Counted from the stretch's first letter, positions 11,155 through 22,107 are shown. The stretch is 64,000 bases of DNA from Rhipicephalus microplus (GCF_043290135.1 NC_134700.1:161368553-161432552), one strand, 5' to 3'. Notes: generated by a model not told the origin, from the letters alone. Numbers and translations: made by a program.

Positions 11155-11291
<137 letters not shown>

Positions 11292-11749
11292 TTCCAGACC
11301 TACGCAGAAGGCGCAGCACAGTCATAGCGAAAGCTGGAAGAGAAGCCTTTTGGAGCCTTTTCTAAACACTCATTAGGTAACTGCTGCAAGCACACTTACT
11401 TGGTACCCATTACGGCATTAATAACAATAATTTCTCGGTAGTAGGCCGGCATCCACAATGCTGTTATCGTCATTATTCCGAGAAGCGTATTGTCTGCTAA
11501 ACACTTGCAAAAAATTTTGTGCTGTTTGTTCTTGCAGTGGCTGACGACGATAGGGATTATGCTTGAAGTAGGTGTGCGCCCAAGTTGTAATGGGTTGGAG
11601 CATTGGATGACCCACTCATTACGCTATTCACATTGTCCGACGCCTCTTACTTTTTTTTGCTGTTCTAAAACGCTTTACTAGTCATATTAACGCAATTTCT
11701 TTCCCGACAGCAAGCCTGCCGGAGGCAAGTTTGCGTACAATTCCAAAGC
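11292..11749. other. No gene seen
   Basis: Short stretch between the microsatellite and a tRNA-like SINE. No motif, RNA gene or repeat is recognised. Confidence 0.45.
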
Positions 11750-11960
11750 ATGGGCGTGGCTCAGTGGCAGAATACTGGGCTGTCATTTAGCGAACCCGGG
11801 TTCAAGCCCCACTGTGTCATTGGTACTAAGTTTTTTATATTTCGTGCGATCTCCATGGTTACGGGCGGCAGAGGTGGTGGCGGACAACTACGGAGCCACG
11901 CATGACCCAAGTTTTGATCCCATAACAGCTTTCGCTGTAAAAAAACGTTCTCCACAATCC
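11750..11960 (+). mobile_element. tRNA-Gly-like SINE
   Basis: The head reads as a tRNA: A box TGGCTCAGTGGCAGAATAC, an anticodon-loop-like CTGTCAT and B box GGGTTCAAGCCCC (to about 11815). A non-tRNA body follows (GGTTACGGGCGGCAGAGG ... AACAGCTTTCGCTGTAAAAA). The head most resembles tRNA-Gly, and relatives lie on minus at 2209-2285 and 23330-23560. It is a pol III-transcribed retroposon rather than a functional tRNA gene, because the acceptor stem does not pair well. Confidence 0.65.
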
Positions 11961-12199
11961 CTATCTGAAGTAAATATGACTTCGTGAAAACCACTTTTAG
12001 CCATAAGCGGCACAGCAGAGTGGCATCTCTTGGGCGGAGCCTAGTCAGTATTTGACACCGCCGCAGTGCATTTAGGAGGCGTTGCCGATGATTTTGGCTT
12101 GTCAAAGTATTCTATGCTAAGTGTGAAACACCCATTGCCACTCAACTACGCATGACAGCAGCATCAGAACATGAAAGGGGTCTAGCCTCTACCTTGTCG

Positions 12200-12640
12200 C
12201 CTTGCATAGCTCGCCGGGCAGCGTTATCGGTATGCTCATTGCCAGTCACGCCACAGTGACTTGGTAATCATTGAAATGTCGCTTGTGCCCCTGCTAAAAT
12301 GACGTATGTATGAGATATTTAATCTCGAATACCAGTTATTCGTATAGTCTATGCCCCAGGACTGACAAAGGAGAGTGTAGGGCTCCTTTGGAATCAATAA
12401 AAAGTGACCATCGCTGCGGTTATTCCCAACTGACAACACAAAGTGCAGCGTGAAGCAGCCCATTGATGGTGCTGCGTCCTTGGTCGTAATGCTGAGAGCT
12501 ACACCTCTCACTGGGACAACCAGTGCTCCGGACGAAGTTTGAATGGTCATTGAGCAGTCGGTGTAAATATTCTCGTGGTCCGTTTGTTTCTCATACGGTA
12601 GAAGCAGAGACAGCTGTTTTGGGTAGGCGATGACAACTAG
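12200..12640 (-). pseudogene. Diverged LINE ORF2 RNase H fragment
   Basis: The minus frame encodes LLPYEKQTDHENIYTDCSM (an RNase H opening of the TDGS type with Gly changed to Cys) and SDGHFLLIPKEPYTLLCQSWG. The end, SMITKSLWRDWQ, resembles a garbled version of the WLPSHCG..GNE motif. It is related in content to the fragment at 10240-10930 but more decayed. The end near 12640 is marked by the start of an ACGG-type element. Confidence 0.5.
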
Positions 12641-12641
12641 T

Positions 12642-13145
12642 GTTTTTAGGGGCGAAGCTCCGTATGCCGCCACCCGTTCGTCTCCCATTATCGTTTGTAA
12701 CCACCGCTGGCGCATATGCCAGAGAGCGGGTATGTGCCACAGGGGATAGACTTTTAGGGGCGAAGCTCCTTAAGCCGTCGGTCATGCGTCCTCGATGTAT
12801 GTAGTAGGAAACCACTTCTCGTTTAGTTCTTGGAATGTCGAAGCTCCTTAAGCTATGGGTCGTGCATCCTCAATGTATGTAGTAGGTATCGCCATCTTTC
12901 ATTTAGTTCTTGGAATGTCCGCTAGATGGCGGTACTTGTATATAATCAATGTTTAACGAAAATGTGCGAGATGGTGGTACTAGGAGTGTTCACTAGGCAG
13001 ACGGACATACAGACGGACAGATGCACGGACGAACAGATCAACCCACGGTTGGACAGGCGGACGGATGCACGAACGGACAGACGGACGCTTCGCCCTAGTC
13101 ATAATTATTTAGTCCGTGGATATGCTGTATTTTTTTATTATACTC
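12642..13145 (+). mobile_element. ACGG-minisatellite dispersed element, copy B (with partial tandem heads)
   Basis: Three successive heads are visible: TTTTTAGGGGCGAAGCTCCG at 12642, TTTTAGGGGCGAAGCTCCTT at ~12752, and a third partial head (GAAGCTCCTTAAG) at ~12839. The last head runs through TTAGTTCTTGGAATGTCCGC and GATGGCGGTACTTG into about 100 bp of degenerate ACGG repeat (13000-13087), then CGCTTCGCCCTA and CCGTGGATATGCTG. The GGGGCGAAG head and CTTCGCCC tail are short inverted repeats bracketing the element. Confidence 0.6.
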
Positions 13146-13513
13146 CTGGTTCACGCACTACCAAGGTGGAATAAAGGGCACCTGTCAACAGTACCCACAG
13201 AAGGACCGCAAGCTTCATACTCGAGTTACTCCACCAACTTACCACCAGGCTTCAGCCCTGCATACGAATACGGCGTAAAAAAGACAATACAATATAACCC
13301 ATCGGTATTAAGTCCTGCAGACGCGTAATATCCCTTGCATAGTCCCACAAGCTTGTGACCTTTCAGTGTCCATATCGGTGGAAACTTGTCCGGTTTTTGA
13401 GAAAAGATGTGCTGGAAGGCTGTGGATTTTCCAGCTTGACACACGGTGTCACCAATGATTATTTTATTGTACCAGATCTGCTTTAATAGCATTGCACACA
13501 CAGATCTGCTCTC
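13146..13513. other. No supported gene
   Basis: The stretch lies between the ACGG element and the gypsy 5' LTR. A 91-codon minus frame (13226-13501) has a GDTVCQAGKST stretch that looks faintly like a nucleotide-binding loop, but the spacing is wrong and nothing else in the frame supports a GTPase. Confidence 0.4.
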
Positions 13514-13693
13514 TGTAGAAGTCGCTACTATTGTGATGGTTTGTGGCGCGCCCTCCTAGCGGTGAAGAGTTTGGGCTAAGAAGAATAAATGGAGTTGTTG
13601 TTTCGGTTCAGTGTGGACCGGCTGTCTTTCTTCGGGCTTCTCAGACGCTTAGGCTTTGCTTCGGTTAGCGCCCCTGGTGAACTGTTACACTAA
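13514..13693 (+). mobile_element. Gypsy element 5' LTR (180 bp)
   Basis: Begins TGTAGAAGTCGCTACT and aligns along its length with 21769-21950. Shared landmarks are GCGGTGAAG.GTTTGGGCTAAG, AATAAA, GAGTTGTTGTTTCGG and the TCAGACGCT..GGCTTTG block. The 3' end has decayed from CTACA to CTAAA. A primer-binding site follows directly. Confidence 0.85.
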
Positions 13694-13694
13694 A

Positions 13695-13712
13695 TGGTGT
13701 CAGAAGTGGGAT
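13695..13712 (+). promoter_or_regulatory. Gypsy primer-binding site, tRNA-Leu type
   Basis: TGGTGTCAGAAGTGGGAT directly after the 5' LTR is complementary to the 3' end of a tRNA-Leu (…ATCCCACTTCTGACACCA). It would prime minus-strand DNA synthesis in an active copy. Confidence 0.85.
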
Positions 13713-14975
13713 GGAGACCCGACATCGCGCTTAGCCATTGTCGTTGCAAGTCTACCGAGCAGTCCAGCCCGAAATGGGTGGGTTTCAATTTTCAAACGCC
13801 AAAACCGTTCAACTTCAGCAACGATGGGACCTGGCGGACGTAGAAAAGCTGGTTTTAGGACTACGCTGCCATCTAAGAACTCAAGAATGCATCGGAAGAA
13901 ACACAGGGGCGTTCGCTCTTATATTGCATGGGCCCCGAAGTGCGTCCGTTCCTCGATACATTCTTCCTAAATGCTGCGTCCCTCATTTCCTACAAGACTG
14001 TTGTCAACAGTTTTACTGAGCACTTCGTTCATCCTAGTTATGAGCTCTACGAGTCATCGCATTTTCACTGACGTGTACAGCAGCCAGACGAGAGCTTCGA
14101 CGTGTACAGTGATGTGCACTATGCGGAATCATGCAGGTTGGTGAAACGCTGCGCCTATCTCTTAGCGCAAGTAGAAGAAAGGCTACTACGTGACTGGAGA
14201 CGCAACGGTCTTCTCCAAGCTGGACGCGACAGCAAGTTTCCACCAAGTGAAACTCGCTGTGGAGTCACAAGAGCTCACTACTTTTATAACTCCATTTGGC
14301 TGATACTGCTTCTGGAGCCTTCCGTTTGGCATCACCTCAGCGCCAGAGTACTTTCAAAAGCAGATGGCCAGAATTTTTGAAGGACAGAAAGTGATTGCAA
14401 ATATGATTGACGACATACTTGTGTTCGGACGCACTCGAGAGGAACGTGTTGTCAGACTGAAGCAGGTTCTGTCCCGTCTTGCCGAGGCAGGGGTCACACT
14501 AAACAAGAGCAGATGCTTATTTGGTTGGTCGGAAGTACCATTCCTTGGAGTAATCGTGTCCGCACAGGGCATCAGGCCGGACCCAGGCAAAGTTGCAGCA
14601 ATCAAGGCCTTGGAATCTCCAAAAGACGTTGCGAGAGTCAGGCGTCTTCTCGGGAGGATCAATCATCAGGCCAGGCTCTTGCCACATATCTCTGAGATAA
14701 CGGCTCAAATTCGAACACTCTTCAACAAGTATTCAAGCTGAACTTGGCAGCATGAACAGGAGGCCGCATTTGTCAAAGTGAAGGAGATACTGACATCCGA
14801 TAGGTGTATGGCGAAGTACAATTCGTCGCATGCCACGACTGTCTCAGCTGATGCGAGTTCGCTTGGGCTTGGGGCTGTGTTGCTTCAGACGTAGCCATCA
14901 GGCGAATGCCGTCCTGTCGCTTTTGTCACGAGAGCAATGACAAAGAAGGAGCAGAGGTATAGCCAAACTGAAAAA
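13713..14975 (+). pseudogene. Gypsy gag remnant fused by deletion to reverse transcriptase and RNase H start
   Basis: Plus-strand frames 13738-14200 carry gag remnants (a PEVRPFLDTFF-like segment around 13940-13965, then ESFDVYSDVHYAES near 14090). At about 14210 the sequence jumps to reverse transcriptase: KLDATASFHQVKL, SLPFGITSAPEYF, MIDDILVFG (catalytic DD, 14403-14430), FLGVIVSAQGIRPDPGKV and the thumb, then an RNase H opening (SADASSLGLGAVLLQT, 14850-14892). Gag C-terminus, zinc knuckle, protease and the first RT motifs are missing, so about 2 kb has been lost. In-frame stops at 14739 and 14893 and a break near 14300 add to the decay. The Ty3/gypsy assignment rests on these RT motifs and the LTR/PBS context. 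Confidence 0.85.
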
Positions 14976-15504
14976 AAGGCAGATCCCACGTACAGTGGGA
15001 ACTGATGATATGCGAAGCACAATGGAGAAATGCTGATATGTCACTGTAAAATCAGTACAACGTTAAAAGGTGGAAGTAAATGATGCCGTACATAACTTCG
15101 GTGTCATCATTATCATGTTTAGATGTATCGTTTATCTTCGTCATCTATTCACATCACGTGATACCAAATTTAGTATATGTGGAGCTAGCGAAACGGCCAT
15201 GAGCATGCTATTAGCTTGGTATGTTGTCATGTTCTTACGGGACACGCGCGTCAGGATTATCATGTTTGCGCCAGTCATGTATATCGTCATCCATTGACAT
15301 CAAGTAACACCGAATTCGGTATATGTGGAGCTAGCCAAACGGCCGCGAGCGCATCATGAAGGGCCCAATGTACACCAATGTAGTGCTGACGCGCGCGCAC
15401 GCTGGGAGCAGCGATGCTACGTTAGGAAAATGCGCGAGCACTCTATGGTCTGACGCCAGGTGCGACCAGCGTTCGTCGGCACCCCCCGACGGCAACCGGC
15501 GTGA

Positions 15505-16650
15505 AATGCGACATGATGATGAAAAACATTTATTATAAAAGAGAGAGGTACGGGGCCAAAGCATGACCCCGCTACATGGTCGGCGTCCTTAGTCCGGGAC
15601 ACCGCATGACGAGGCCCCTACTCGCACCCGTCTCACCAGAGCCCGTTGAGACTCTAGTGATGAGCAGTTGAGGAGGGCAGTCTCCCATGCCTCTCGGGAA
15701 GGGGTAGGGGAAGGGGGTAGGTGGGGATTTTTCGGACATGCCCATACCATGTGGAAGATATCACACGTCTCCCCACAGTGTGGGCACCGCCCATCTGTGT
15801 TCGCATCGAAATGTTTTAGGATTGCAGGACAGAGTAGAGTACCTGTCTGCAGGCGCCTTAGAGTTCGCTCTTCCGCCTTACTCAGCCCCTTTGCAGAAGC
15901 CGGGTAAAGGCGGTGAGTGTCGCGATAATAGGTAAGAATTTCTTAGAACCGCAGCAGCGGTGTATTGGCCTCCGAGTCATAAGAGCCAAGGTGAGGAGCC
16001 CGGTGGGTAAGCGCTCGGGCGGCCGCACCAGCGGCCTCATTACCTCGTAAGCCCTGATGGCCAGGAGCCCATACGATGCGTTTCGGGGCTGGATCAGCGA
16101 GAGCTCGTTTTAGAATTTGGCTGGCTAGGGGGGATATCTCTCCTACCAAGTAATGAGCACATGCTTTCCAGGAGTCCGTGATGATAACTTTCGAGTTGGG
16201 GCCGCAGCAGCAAGCGCTATCGCGACTTCCTCAGCGCGCTCTGGATTTTGTGCTCGGAACGAGAGCCCATTGACATGCTTTTCCCGGTGAACTACAGAGG
16301 CCGTGTAAAATCCCGTGGGCGAAGGCCCTGCTATATCTACGTAGAATACACCAGGTCGGGAGCCGTGTTGCCTCTCAAGCGTCCGAGCCCGCGCCTGTCT
16401 TCTGCTTTCGTGCGTGTGCTTATCCATGTTACTGGGGAGTAATGCGACATGCTGCACTTCGCGCCGATGCATTACCCAGACAACACTGTGTCTCACTCTT
16501 TTCGTGACGGAGGGACGCCGGACGTGCTGAAACGCGCATGCGTCAAAGGAACGCAACGCAGCGCGCGCCCGCGAGTATATGGCAGTACCGGCGCCTGGTG
16601 TGGCAACGCCGGCGTGACGCGACAAAATGAACGCCGACGAGCACGCGCAC
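15505..16650 (-). pseudogene. 5'-truncated I-clade LINE fragment (RNase H and 3' end), no. 1
   Basis: Minus frames at 16143-16625 encode RNase H pieces (GVFYVDIAGPSPTGFYTASV, RAEEVAIALAAAAPT). 15943-16149 continues with RIVWAPGHQGLRGNEAAGAA, the closing RNase H motif. 15560-15800 encodes a terminal finger (CDIFHMVWACPKN). The 3' end near 15505-15545 carries a TTATAATAAATG-type signal on minus. Frameshifts separate the parts. It lies inside the satellite-like array in the same orientation as the two fragments downstream. Confidence 0.7.
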
Positions 16651-17167
16651 CGCGCTACGTCGAAATGTATTGGCGCCTTGACTGTGGCATGTATTTACGT
16701 TCTCACATGACACGCATCTCATGATTATCATGTTTGCACCTGTCACATACCTTCGTCATCCGTTGGCGTCACGTAATACCAAATTTGGCATATGTGAAGC
16801 TAGCGAAAAGGCCCAAGTGCATTATCAGTGTGGAGTGTAGTCATGTTGTCACATAATACGCATGTCGTGATTATCATGTTTCAATGCTTCATTTGCCTAT
16901 TTCGTCCGTTCGCGTTGCGTAATACCGAGTTTAGTACATTGGAAGCTACGAAACGGCCGCGAGCGCATCATGAGCGTAGCATGTTGTCATGTTGTTACAT
17001 GACACGCTTCTCATGATTATCATGTTTGCACCAATCACATATATACCTTCGTCATCCATTCACATACTGTAATACTAAATTTGGTATATGTGACGCTAGC
17101 AAAACGGCGGCCAGCGCACCATGAGCGTGGCGTGTAGTCATGATTCATGACCTAGATGACATGGAAT

Positions 17168-18067
17168 GGGGAGAGAGAGATAGACTTTATTAATTTCCGG
17201 CAGATTGCTGGGATGGGCTCCCACCTAGGGGCCAACGGAGAGACCGTGTCTCCCGGCAGCTTCCTTGGCTTGCTGGATCGCCCAAAGTTGTTTGTCCAGG
17301 CCCGAACTGAGCAGCGCAGTCCGCCAACGCGCCCGAAGGTCTTCATTGGAGGCCGCGACCCCCGAATTTCTGACTAATGCTGGACATTCCCATAGGATAT
17401 GGTCGAGAGTGGCTCTGGTAGTACAGTACTGGCATAGATTGGAACTATAGACGTCAGGATATATGTGGTGCATGATGACAGGGTTCGTGTATGTGCGTGT
17501 TTGTAGCTGTCGCCACTGAACGGACTGGGACCGATTTAGCTTGGAGTGAGGCGGGGGGTACTCCCGCCTCTGCAGTCGATAGTGTTGAATTATGTCATTA
17601 AATTTAGTGAGCCGATCGTCCCATTCCCACACCGGCGCAGAAAGGTCCGTTTGGGTGGCCGCTTCGTCTGACGTGACTCGGAACGTAAGACCTGGAGCCA
17701 CGTTGTGCGCCACTTCATTCGGACTGGCCTCCGCGTTACCTAGTGGTGTGTGGGCAGGGAACCACAAGATGTGTACGTATTTGTCCGCCTCGTGAATTTT
17801 GCCTGTATTAAGAATCCGCAATGCCTCTTGGGAGATTCTGCCGCTGGCGTAGTTTCGAACGGCTGTCTGCGAGTCGCTGATTACGCATGAGGCGTTAGTG
17901 TGGGCTATGGCCATCGCGATAGCCACTTCCTCTGCCGTTTCTGCGTTCCGTGTGATGATTGACGCACTGCTTTTGCACTGTTGTGTGTGGTCCACGACAG
18001 CAGCAACGAAGTGGTGACGTTCCTGGTAGCGTGCTGCGTCGACAAAGATGTTTGGGCGCAGCCTCAT
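17168..18067 (-). pseudogene. 5'-truncated I-clade LINE fragment no. 2, RNase H frame still open
   Basis: A 284-codon minus frame (18079-17225) encodes an RNase H domain and C-terminal finger without a stop. Landmarks are NIFVDAA (first Asp), TAEEVAIAMAIA (Glu), CVISDSQTAVRNYASG (second Asp), YVHILWFPAHTPLGNAEASP (closing motif) and CQYCTTRATLDHILWECP (finger). Its openness suggests a younger insertion than fragments 1 and 3. The 3' UTR is short, with AATAAAGTC on minus near 17185. The 5' truncation point coincides with a 21-bp perfect hairpin (18043-18088). Confidence 0.75.
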
Positions 18068-18088
18068 GGCTGCGCCCAAACATCTTTG
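18043..18088. repeat. Perfect 21-bp-stem hairpin at a LINE 5' junction
   Basis: Bases 18043-18063 and 18068-18088 are exact reverse complements with a 4-base loop (TCAT). The arm begins CAAAGATGTTTGGGCGCAGC. It sits at the 5' truncation end of LINE fragment 2, as expected from template switching or twin priming during insertion. Confidence 0.9.
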
Positions 18089-18114
18089 ACATGGTCCTGG
18101 CTCTATGGAATGGA

Positions 18115-18870
18115 ATGAAAAAACTTTATTTCAGTTTTGCAGGACGCGCTTAGCGCGTAGCGGGCGTCTCCCACGTAGGGACCGACAGGGAGTACCTTGC
18201 GGCCGCTTCGTGGGCCTGCTGGACGGCCCATTGCTGGTCGGTGAGAAGTGAGCTCCTTAGGGACCTCTCCCACTTGCTTGAGGTAGAGTCGGGAGGAGTT
18301 GTTCTACACTCCTAGAGCATGTGTGCGAGTGTCGCTGTGTGTCAACATGATGGGCATGTGTCGCTGGGGTATGCATGAGGATAATAAACGTGAAGCGTGG
18401 CAAGGTTTGGGTGCGTGTGTGTCTGTAATAGGCGTAGGGTTAATGCCTACGGTCTGTTAAGTTTCGGATGTGGGGGTGAAAAAATGCGGCGTTCCAGGTA
18501 AAGGTGCTTTGTTATGTCATTGTACGTAATGGGTGCATCACGATAGGTATCTAACTCAGGAAGATGGGGTTGCCCTGTGGCGGTGCGGTCGGCAAGTGCG
18601 CGCGCTGCATCATGGGCGATCTCGTTGAGGTTGGAGAGGGCACCCGGCACCTGGCCGACACGGGCGGGGAACCAGATGACAGTGTGGTGCTTCAGGGCAC
18701 TCGGGTCCACTTTGCGCAGGATACGTAACGCCTGGTCGGAGATGACTCCACGTTCGAAGGCTTTGATGGACGGCCTGGAGTCGCTGTAGATGAATTCCCG
18801 TTTGCTGTCGAGAATAGCTATAGCTATAGCTACTTGCTCCGCTACTTAGGGGTTTTGGGTGAGGATTGTG
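18115..18870 (-). pseudogene. 5'-truncated I-clade LINE fragment no. 3
   Basis: The minus frame 18710-18447 encodes HTVIWFPARVGQVPGALSN (closing RNase H motif variant) followed by NEIAHDAARALADRT. Upstream pieces near 18780-18840 (REFIYSDSRPSIKAFERG) give the preceding RNase H motif. The 3' end near 18115-18135 carries AAATAAAGTTTTTTCATTCC on minus. Relative to fragment 2 this is a different, more decayed copy of a related element. Confidence 0.65.
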
Positions 18871-19900
18871 GCAGAGTTATGTCAATATTTCTACGTTAGG
18901 GTCTGTCACTTGCGTTCGCCATGCAGTCATGTCAAACCATACCAGTGTTACGACATAGCATGTGAGCGAAAAGATCTGCAGGATTATGAATTATAAATCA
19001 TGACATTTATGACATACATTTGATGATTTTCATGTTAGGACTATTCAAATTTGTTCTTCATACAGTCATATGATGCCGTACCAAGTTTGGTATCGATACC
19101 ATTCTCGAAAAGACCAGAAGAGCTAAAAGTCGTAGGCGGCTAGATAGTTACGCTCAAAGTCGCCGAAGTTCACTGAGAAATGCCTCGCATTTAAAATTGG
19201 CAGATCCCACGTACAGTCTGAATCTATGATATGCGAAGCACGATGAGGAAGGTTAATATGTTACTTTAAAATGAGCACAACGTTACGAGGCGGAGGTGAA
19301 TTAGGCCGTACATTACTTCCTTGTCATGATTATCATGTTTGAACGTGCCATTTACCTTCGTCATCTATTCACGTCACGTGATACTAAAATTGGCATATGT
19401 GGAGCTAGCGAAACAGCCCCAAGCGCATCATAAATGGCCCGATACACTCCGACGGCACGTTGACGCGTGTGTGAAGGATGACTATCATGTGTGCACCAGT
19501 CATATACCTTAGTCACGAATTCACGTCCCTTAATACCATATTTTGTACATGTGAAGCCCGCGAAACGACCGCAAGCGCACCATGAGCGTGGCGTGTAGTC
19601 ATAATTCATGACCTAGATGACATGCATGTCATTATTTATACGTTAGGGTCGGTCGCTCGCGTTCGCCATGCAGTCATGTCATACCGTACCAGTTTTGCAA
19701 CATGTCATGTGAAGGAAACCACCGCGAGAGCTACAAGATCATGAATTGTAAATCATGATTTTCATGACATACATATCACGATTTTCATGGTATGACTAGT
19801 CAAATATGTTCTTCATAGAGTCATGTTATGGCATACCGATTTTGGTATTGATGTCATCATTGAAACGGCCAGGAGAGCAAAAAAATTCGTAAGCGGCTAG

Positions 19901-19942
19901 ATAGATAAATAGATAGATAGATAGATGGATAGATAGATAGAT

Positions 19943-19983
<41 letters not shown>
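19901..19983. repeat. (GATA)n microsatellite inside the satellite-like repeat
   Basis: About 20 GATA/GATG/AATA units, grown from a TAGATAG that is present singly in the related block at 19140. Confidence 0.9.
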
Positions 19984-20134
19984 CGCTCAAAGTAGCTGAA
20001 GTTCGCTAAGAAATGTTTCGCATTCAAAAGAAGCTTTGGCTTTAACCTGGGCTCTTTGGAGGTTCGATTAATTCGTACAAGGTATCTCACTCAATGTTGG
20101 GACAGATCGCTTACCCCTCGTCTCTCTTTTTGGT

Positions 20135-21755
20135 AGATGGAGCTCGACATGTTGCCTCCAAGAATACAAAGACTGCAGATCAAAACAATTCCTTGCAAAT
20201 TCAAGGTACTTCATGTGTATGGTAAGCTCTTGGGTACAGCTGATACGCTCTTACGCATCAACAATCTGGATGAATCTTCCGTGCATGCGGTGCAGCTCCT
20301 TACCACAGAAACGGTGGCCGGCACATCCCTTGACGCAATGGAGCACTATGTTGCAGATGCAGTGGCTGTCACATTCGAAGTTTTGCCACTAAACGTGCAG
20401 GAGTTGCGTCGAGTACAAAGTTCAGATGGCGAATGCACCACATTAATCTTTTGTCAGCGGAGGTGGCCTCGGAAAAATAAGCTGCCGTTGCACATCTCAA
20501 GTATTCATCGGTGATTGATGACCTTTCTGTTTGCGACAGTGTACTGCTGAAAGGTGTCTGTTGGATGATTACACCGTCACTTGAGTCTTTAATCTTGGCA
20601 CTACTTCACGAGGGACATCAAGGCAATAACAGAAGCAAAGCCCTTGTGCATGATTCAGTATGTGGCCTGGCATCTCTAATGACATTACCTCTGTGGTCAC
20701 TAGCTGTGAAACATGCGCTGTCACTCGAGTCAATTTTGCTGAGCCACATATACCGACACCTCTTCTGGATCGTCCATGGCAACTTCTCGGCATGGACCTA
20801 TTTCACTTATATGGACAAACTTTCCTCCTGGTAGTTAGTTACTACTCAAGGTACGCGGAAGTAATAACCACGAGGAGCACAACCGCGCAAGCTGTCGGGG
20901 TTGTGCTGAAGAGCATATTCGCCCACCATTGGATACCCGAGGAGATTCGGTCTAACAATGGTCCGCCAATCTCGTGACGAGATTTTGCAGCCTTCGCTTC
21001 CTCTTACGGCTTCGTCCACAGAACAAGCAGTCCCCACAATGCACAGTCTAATGGGGAAGTGGAGAGAATGGCCCGCACGGTCAAAAACCTCTTCACGAAG
21101 GCGAAAGATCCCCACATGGGTCTCCTATGCTACAGGCGTCACCCCAGGCGTCACCCCAGGCGTCACCCCAGGATACCCCAGGCGGCAACGGTTTTAGCCC
21201 AGCTCAGCTCTTGATGGGTTGTCGGCTTAAGACCAAAGTCACCAGGAAGGAAGAATTGCTACAGCCAAGTGTGCCATCGAAAGACACAGTAGTGTTGAGA
21301 AACGCATCCTATTAAAGAAAGCAGGAGAGGAACTACAATCAGCGCCATCGGGCCAGGCATCAATTGCAACTTCCAGTAGGACAGCAAGTCTGGGTGCGGC
21401 CAGAGTACGTAAAAGGAACTGTGTTAAGCCCAGCACAGAGACACAGGAGCTACATAATAGAAACAGGACAAGGCGGTATCTGGCAGCGCAACAGGTGTCA
21501 CCGTGTTCTCTTTATTCCAGCATCGCCACCTCCCCAAGCTTCATCAGAAGAAACCAAGCCACAGCCACAAGTAGCTCACCCAACTCGAGGTCCTACAAAT
21601 GCTACGGGAACGAGTGACTCGGCACAGGCGGTAGGTTGTGTCGGTGGTGATGGTGGTGATAGTGATTGTGGTGGTCGTGATAGGGTTTGTGCACGCGCGT
21701 AGTGGCCGACGAATTGTTTGACCAGACCGCTTGAACTTGTGACTACCCAATGTCC
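20135..21755 (+). pseudogene. Gypsy RNase H end and integrase (broken)
   Basis: Continuation of the gypsy pol after the 5.2-kb insertion. 20137-20270 encodes the end of RNase H (LPPRIQRLQI, GTADTLLR). 20590-20720 gives the integrase zinc finger (LHEGHQGNNRSKALVHDS, SCETCAVTRVN, i.e. H-H-C-C) split by a frameshift near 20660. 20770-20975 gives the catalytic core with the first Asp (GMDLFHLYG); the second Asp is replaced by Asn (RSNNGPP). The Glu-bearing QSNGEVER segment is in another frame near 21040. A 12-bp GGCGTCACCCCA triplication lies at 21134-21170. Multiple stops follow to 21755. No env-like frame is seen. Inactive. Confidence 0.8.
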
Positions 21756-21768
21756 GAAAGGGGGGAGA
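21756..21768 (+). promoter_or_regulatory. Gypsy polypurine tract
   Basis: GAAAGGGGGGAGA directly upstream of the 3' LTR, the standard plus-strand primer position. Confidence 0.85.
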
Positions 21769-21950
21769 TGTAGAGGTCGCTACTTTTGTGGTGTTTTGTG
21801 GCGCCCCCTCTTAGCGGTGAAGCGTTTGGGCTAAGTAGAATAAAGGGAGTTGTTGTTTCGGATCAGTGTGGACCAGCTGTCTTTCTTCAGGCTCCTCAGA
21901 CGCTAAGGCTTTGCCTTGGTGAGCGTCCCCGGTGAACGGTTAACACTACA
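21769..21950 (+). mobile_element. Gypsy element 3' LTR (182 bp)
   Basis: Begins TGTAGAGGTCGCTAC and ends GGTTAACACTACA, so it keeps the TG..CA termini. It pairs with 13514-13693 with scattered substitutions and small indels, indicating an old insertion. No clear target duplication flanks the pair. Confidence 0.88.
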
Positions 21951-22107
21951 CTTACCGCTATCAAATGCTCGGAATCAGTGGAGTGCAATCCAGCTTTTAC
22001 CCTCCCCCTTTCTTTCCCTTCACCACCTGGCTCCACTGGATCGGCGCCGACTAGTCGCGCAGGCGGTCGAAATACTCAGCCTTTAGTTTGTGGCTGAAAA
22101 AAAGTCT

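Larger units (their letters stand above)
14976..20134. repeat. ~5.2-kb satellite-like insertion splitting the gypsy RNase H region
   Basis: The gypsy frame stops after the RYSQTEK segment at 14974 and resumes near 20135. Between them lie at least seven copies of a ~130-190-bp unit: ATTATCATGTTT, TACCTTCGTCATCCATTCAC, GTAATACCAAATTTGGTATA, GAGCTAGCGAAACGGCC, GCGCATCATGAGCG. They start near 15106, 15257, 16725, 16868, 17012, 19325 and 19483. A second repeated block (ACGTTAGGGTC ... TTCGCCATGCAGTCATGTCA ... GGCGGCTAGATAG) occurs at about 18885-19200 and 19630-19990. A GCAGATCCCACGTACAGT segment occurs at 14980 and 19200. Three LINE fragments interrupt the array. No transposase is visible. Confidence 0.7.

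Noticed and set aside
11750..11825. Possible functional tRNA gene (good A and B boxes)
   Set aside because: The acceptor stem does not pair and a SINE body follows; relatives in the window are also non-functional.
13226..13501. Minus frame with GDTVCQAGKST resembling a nucleotide-binding loop
   Set aside because: The spacing does not fit GxxxxGK(S/T), no other GTPase motifs follow, and the frame is short.
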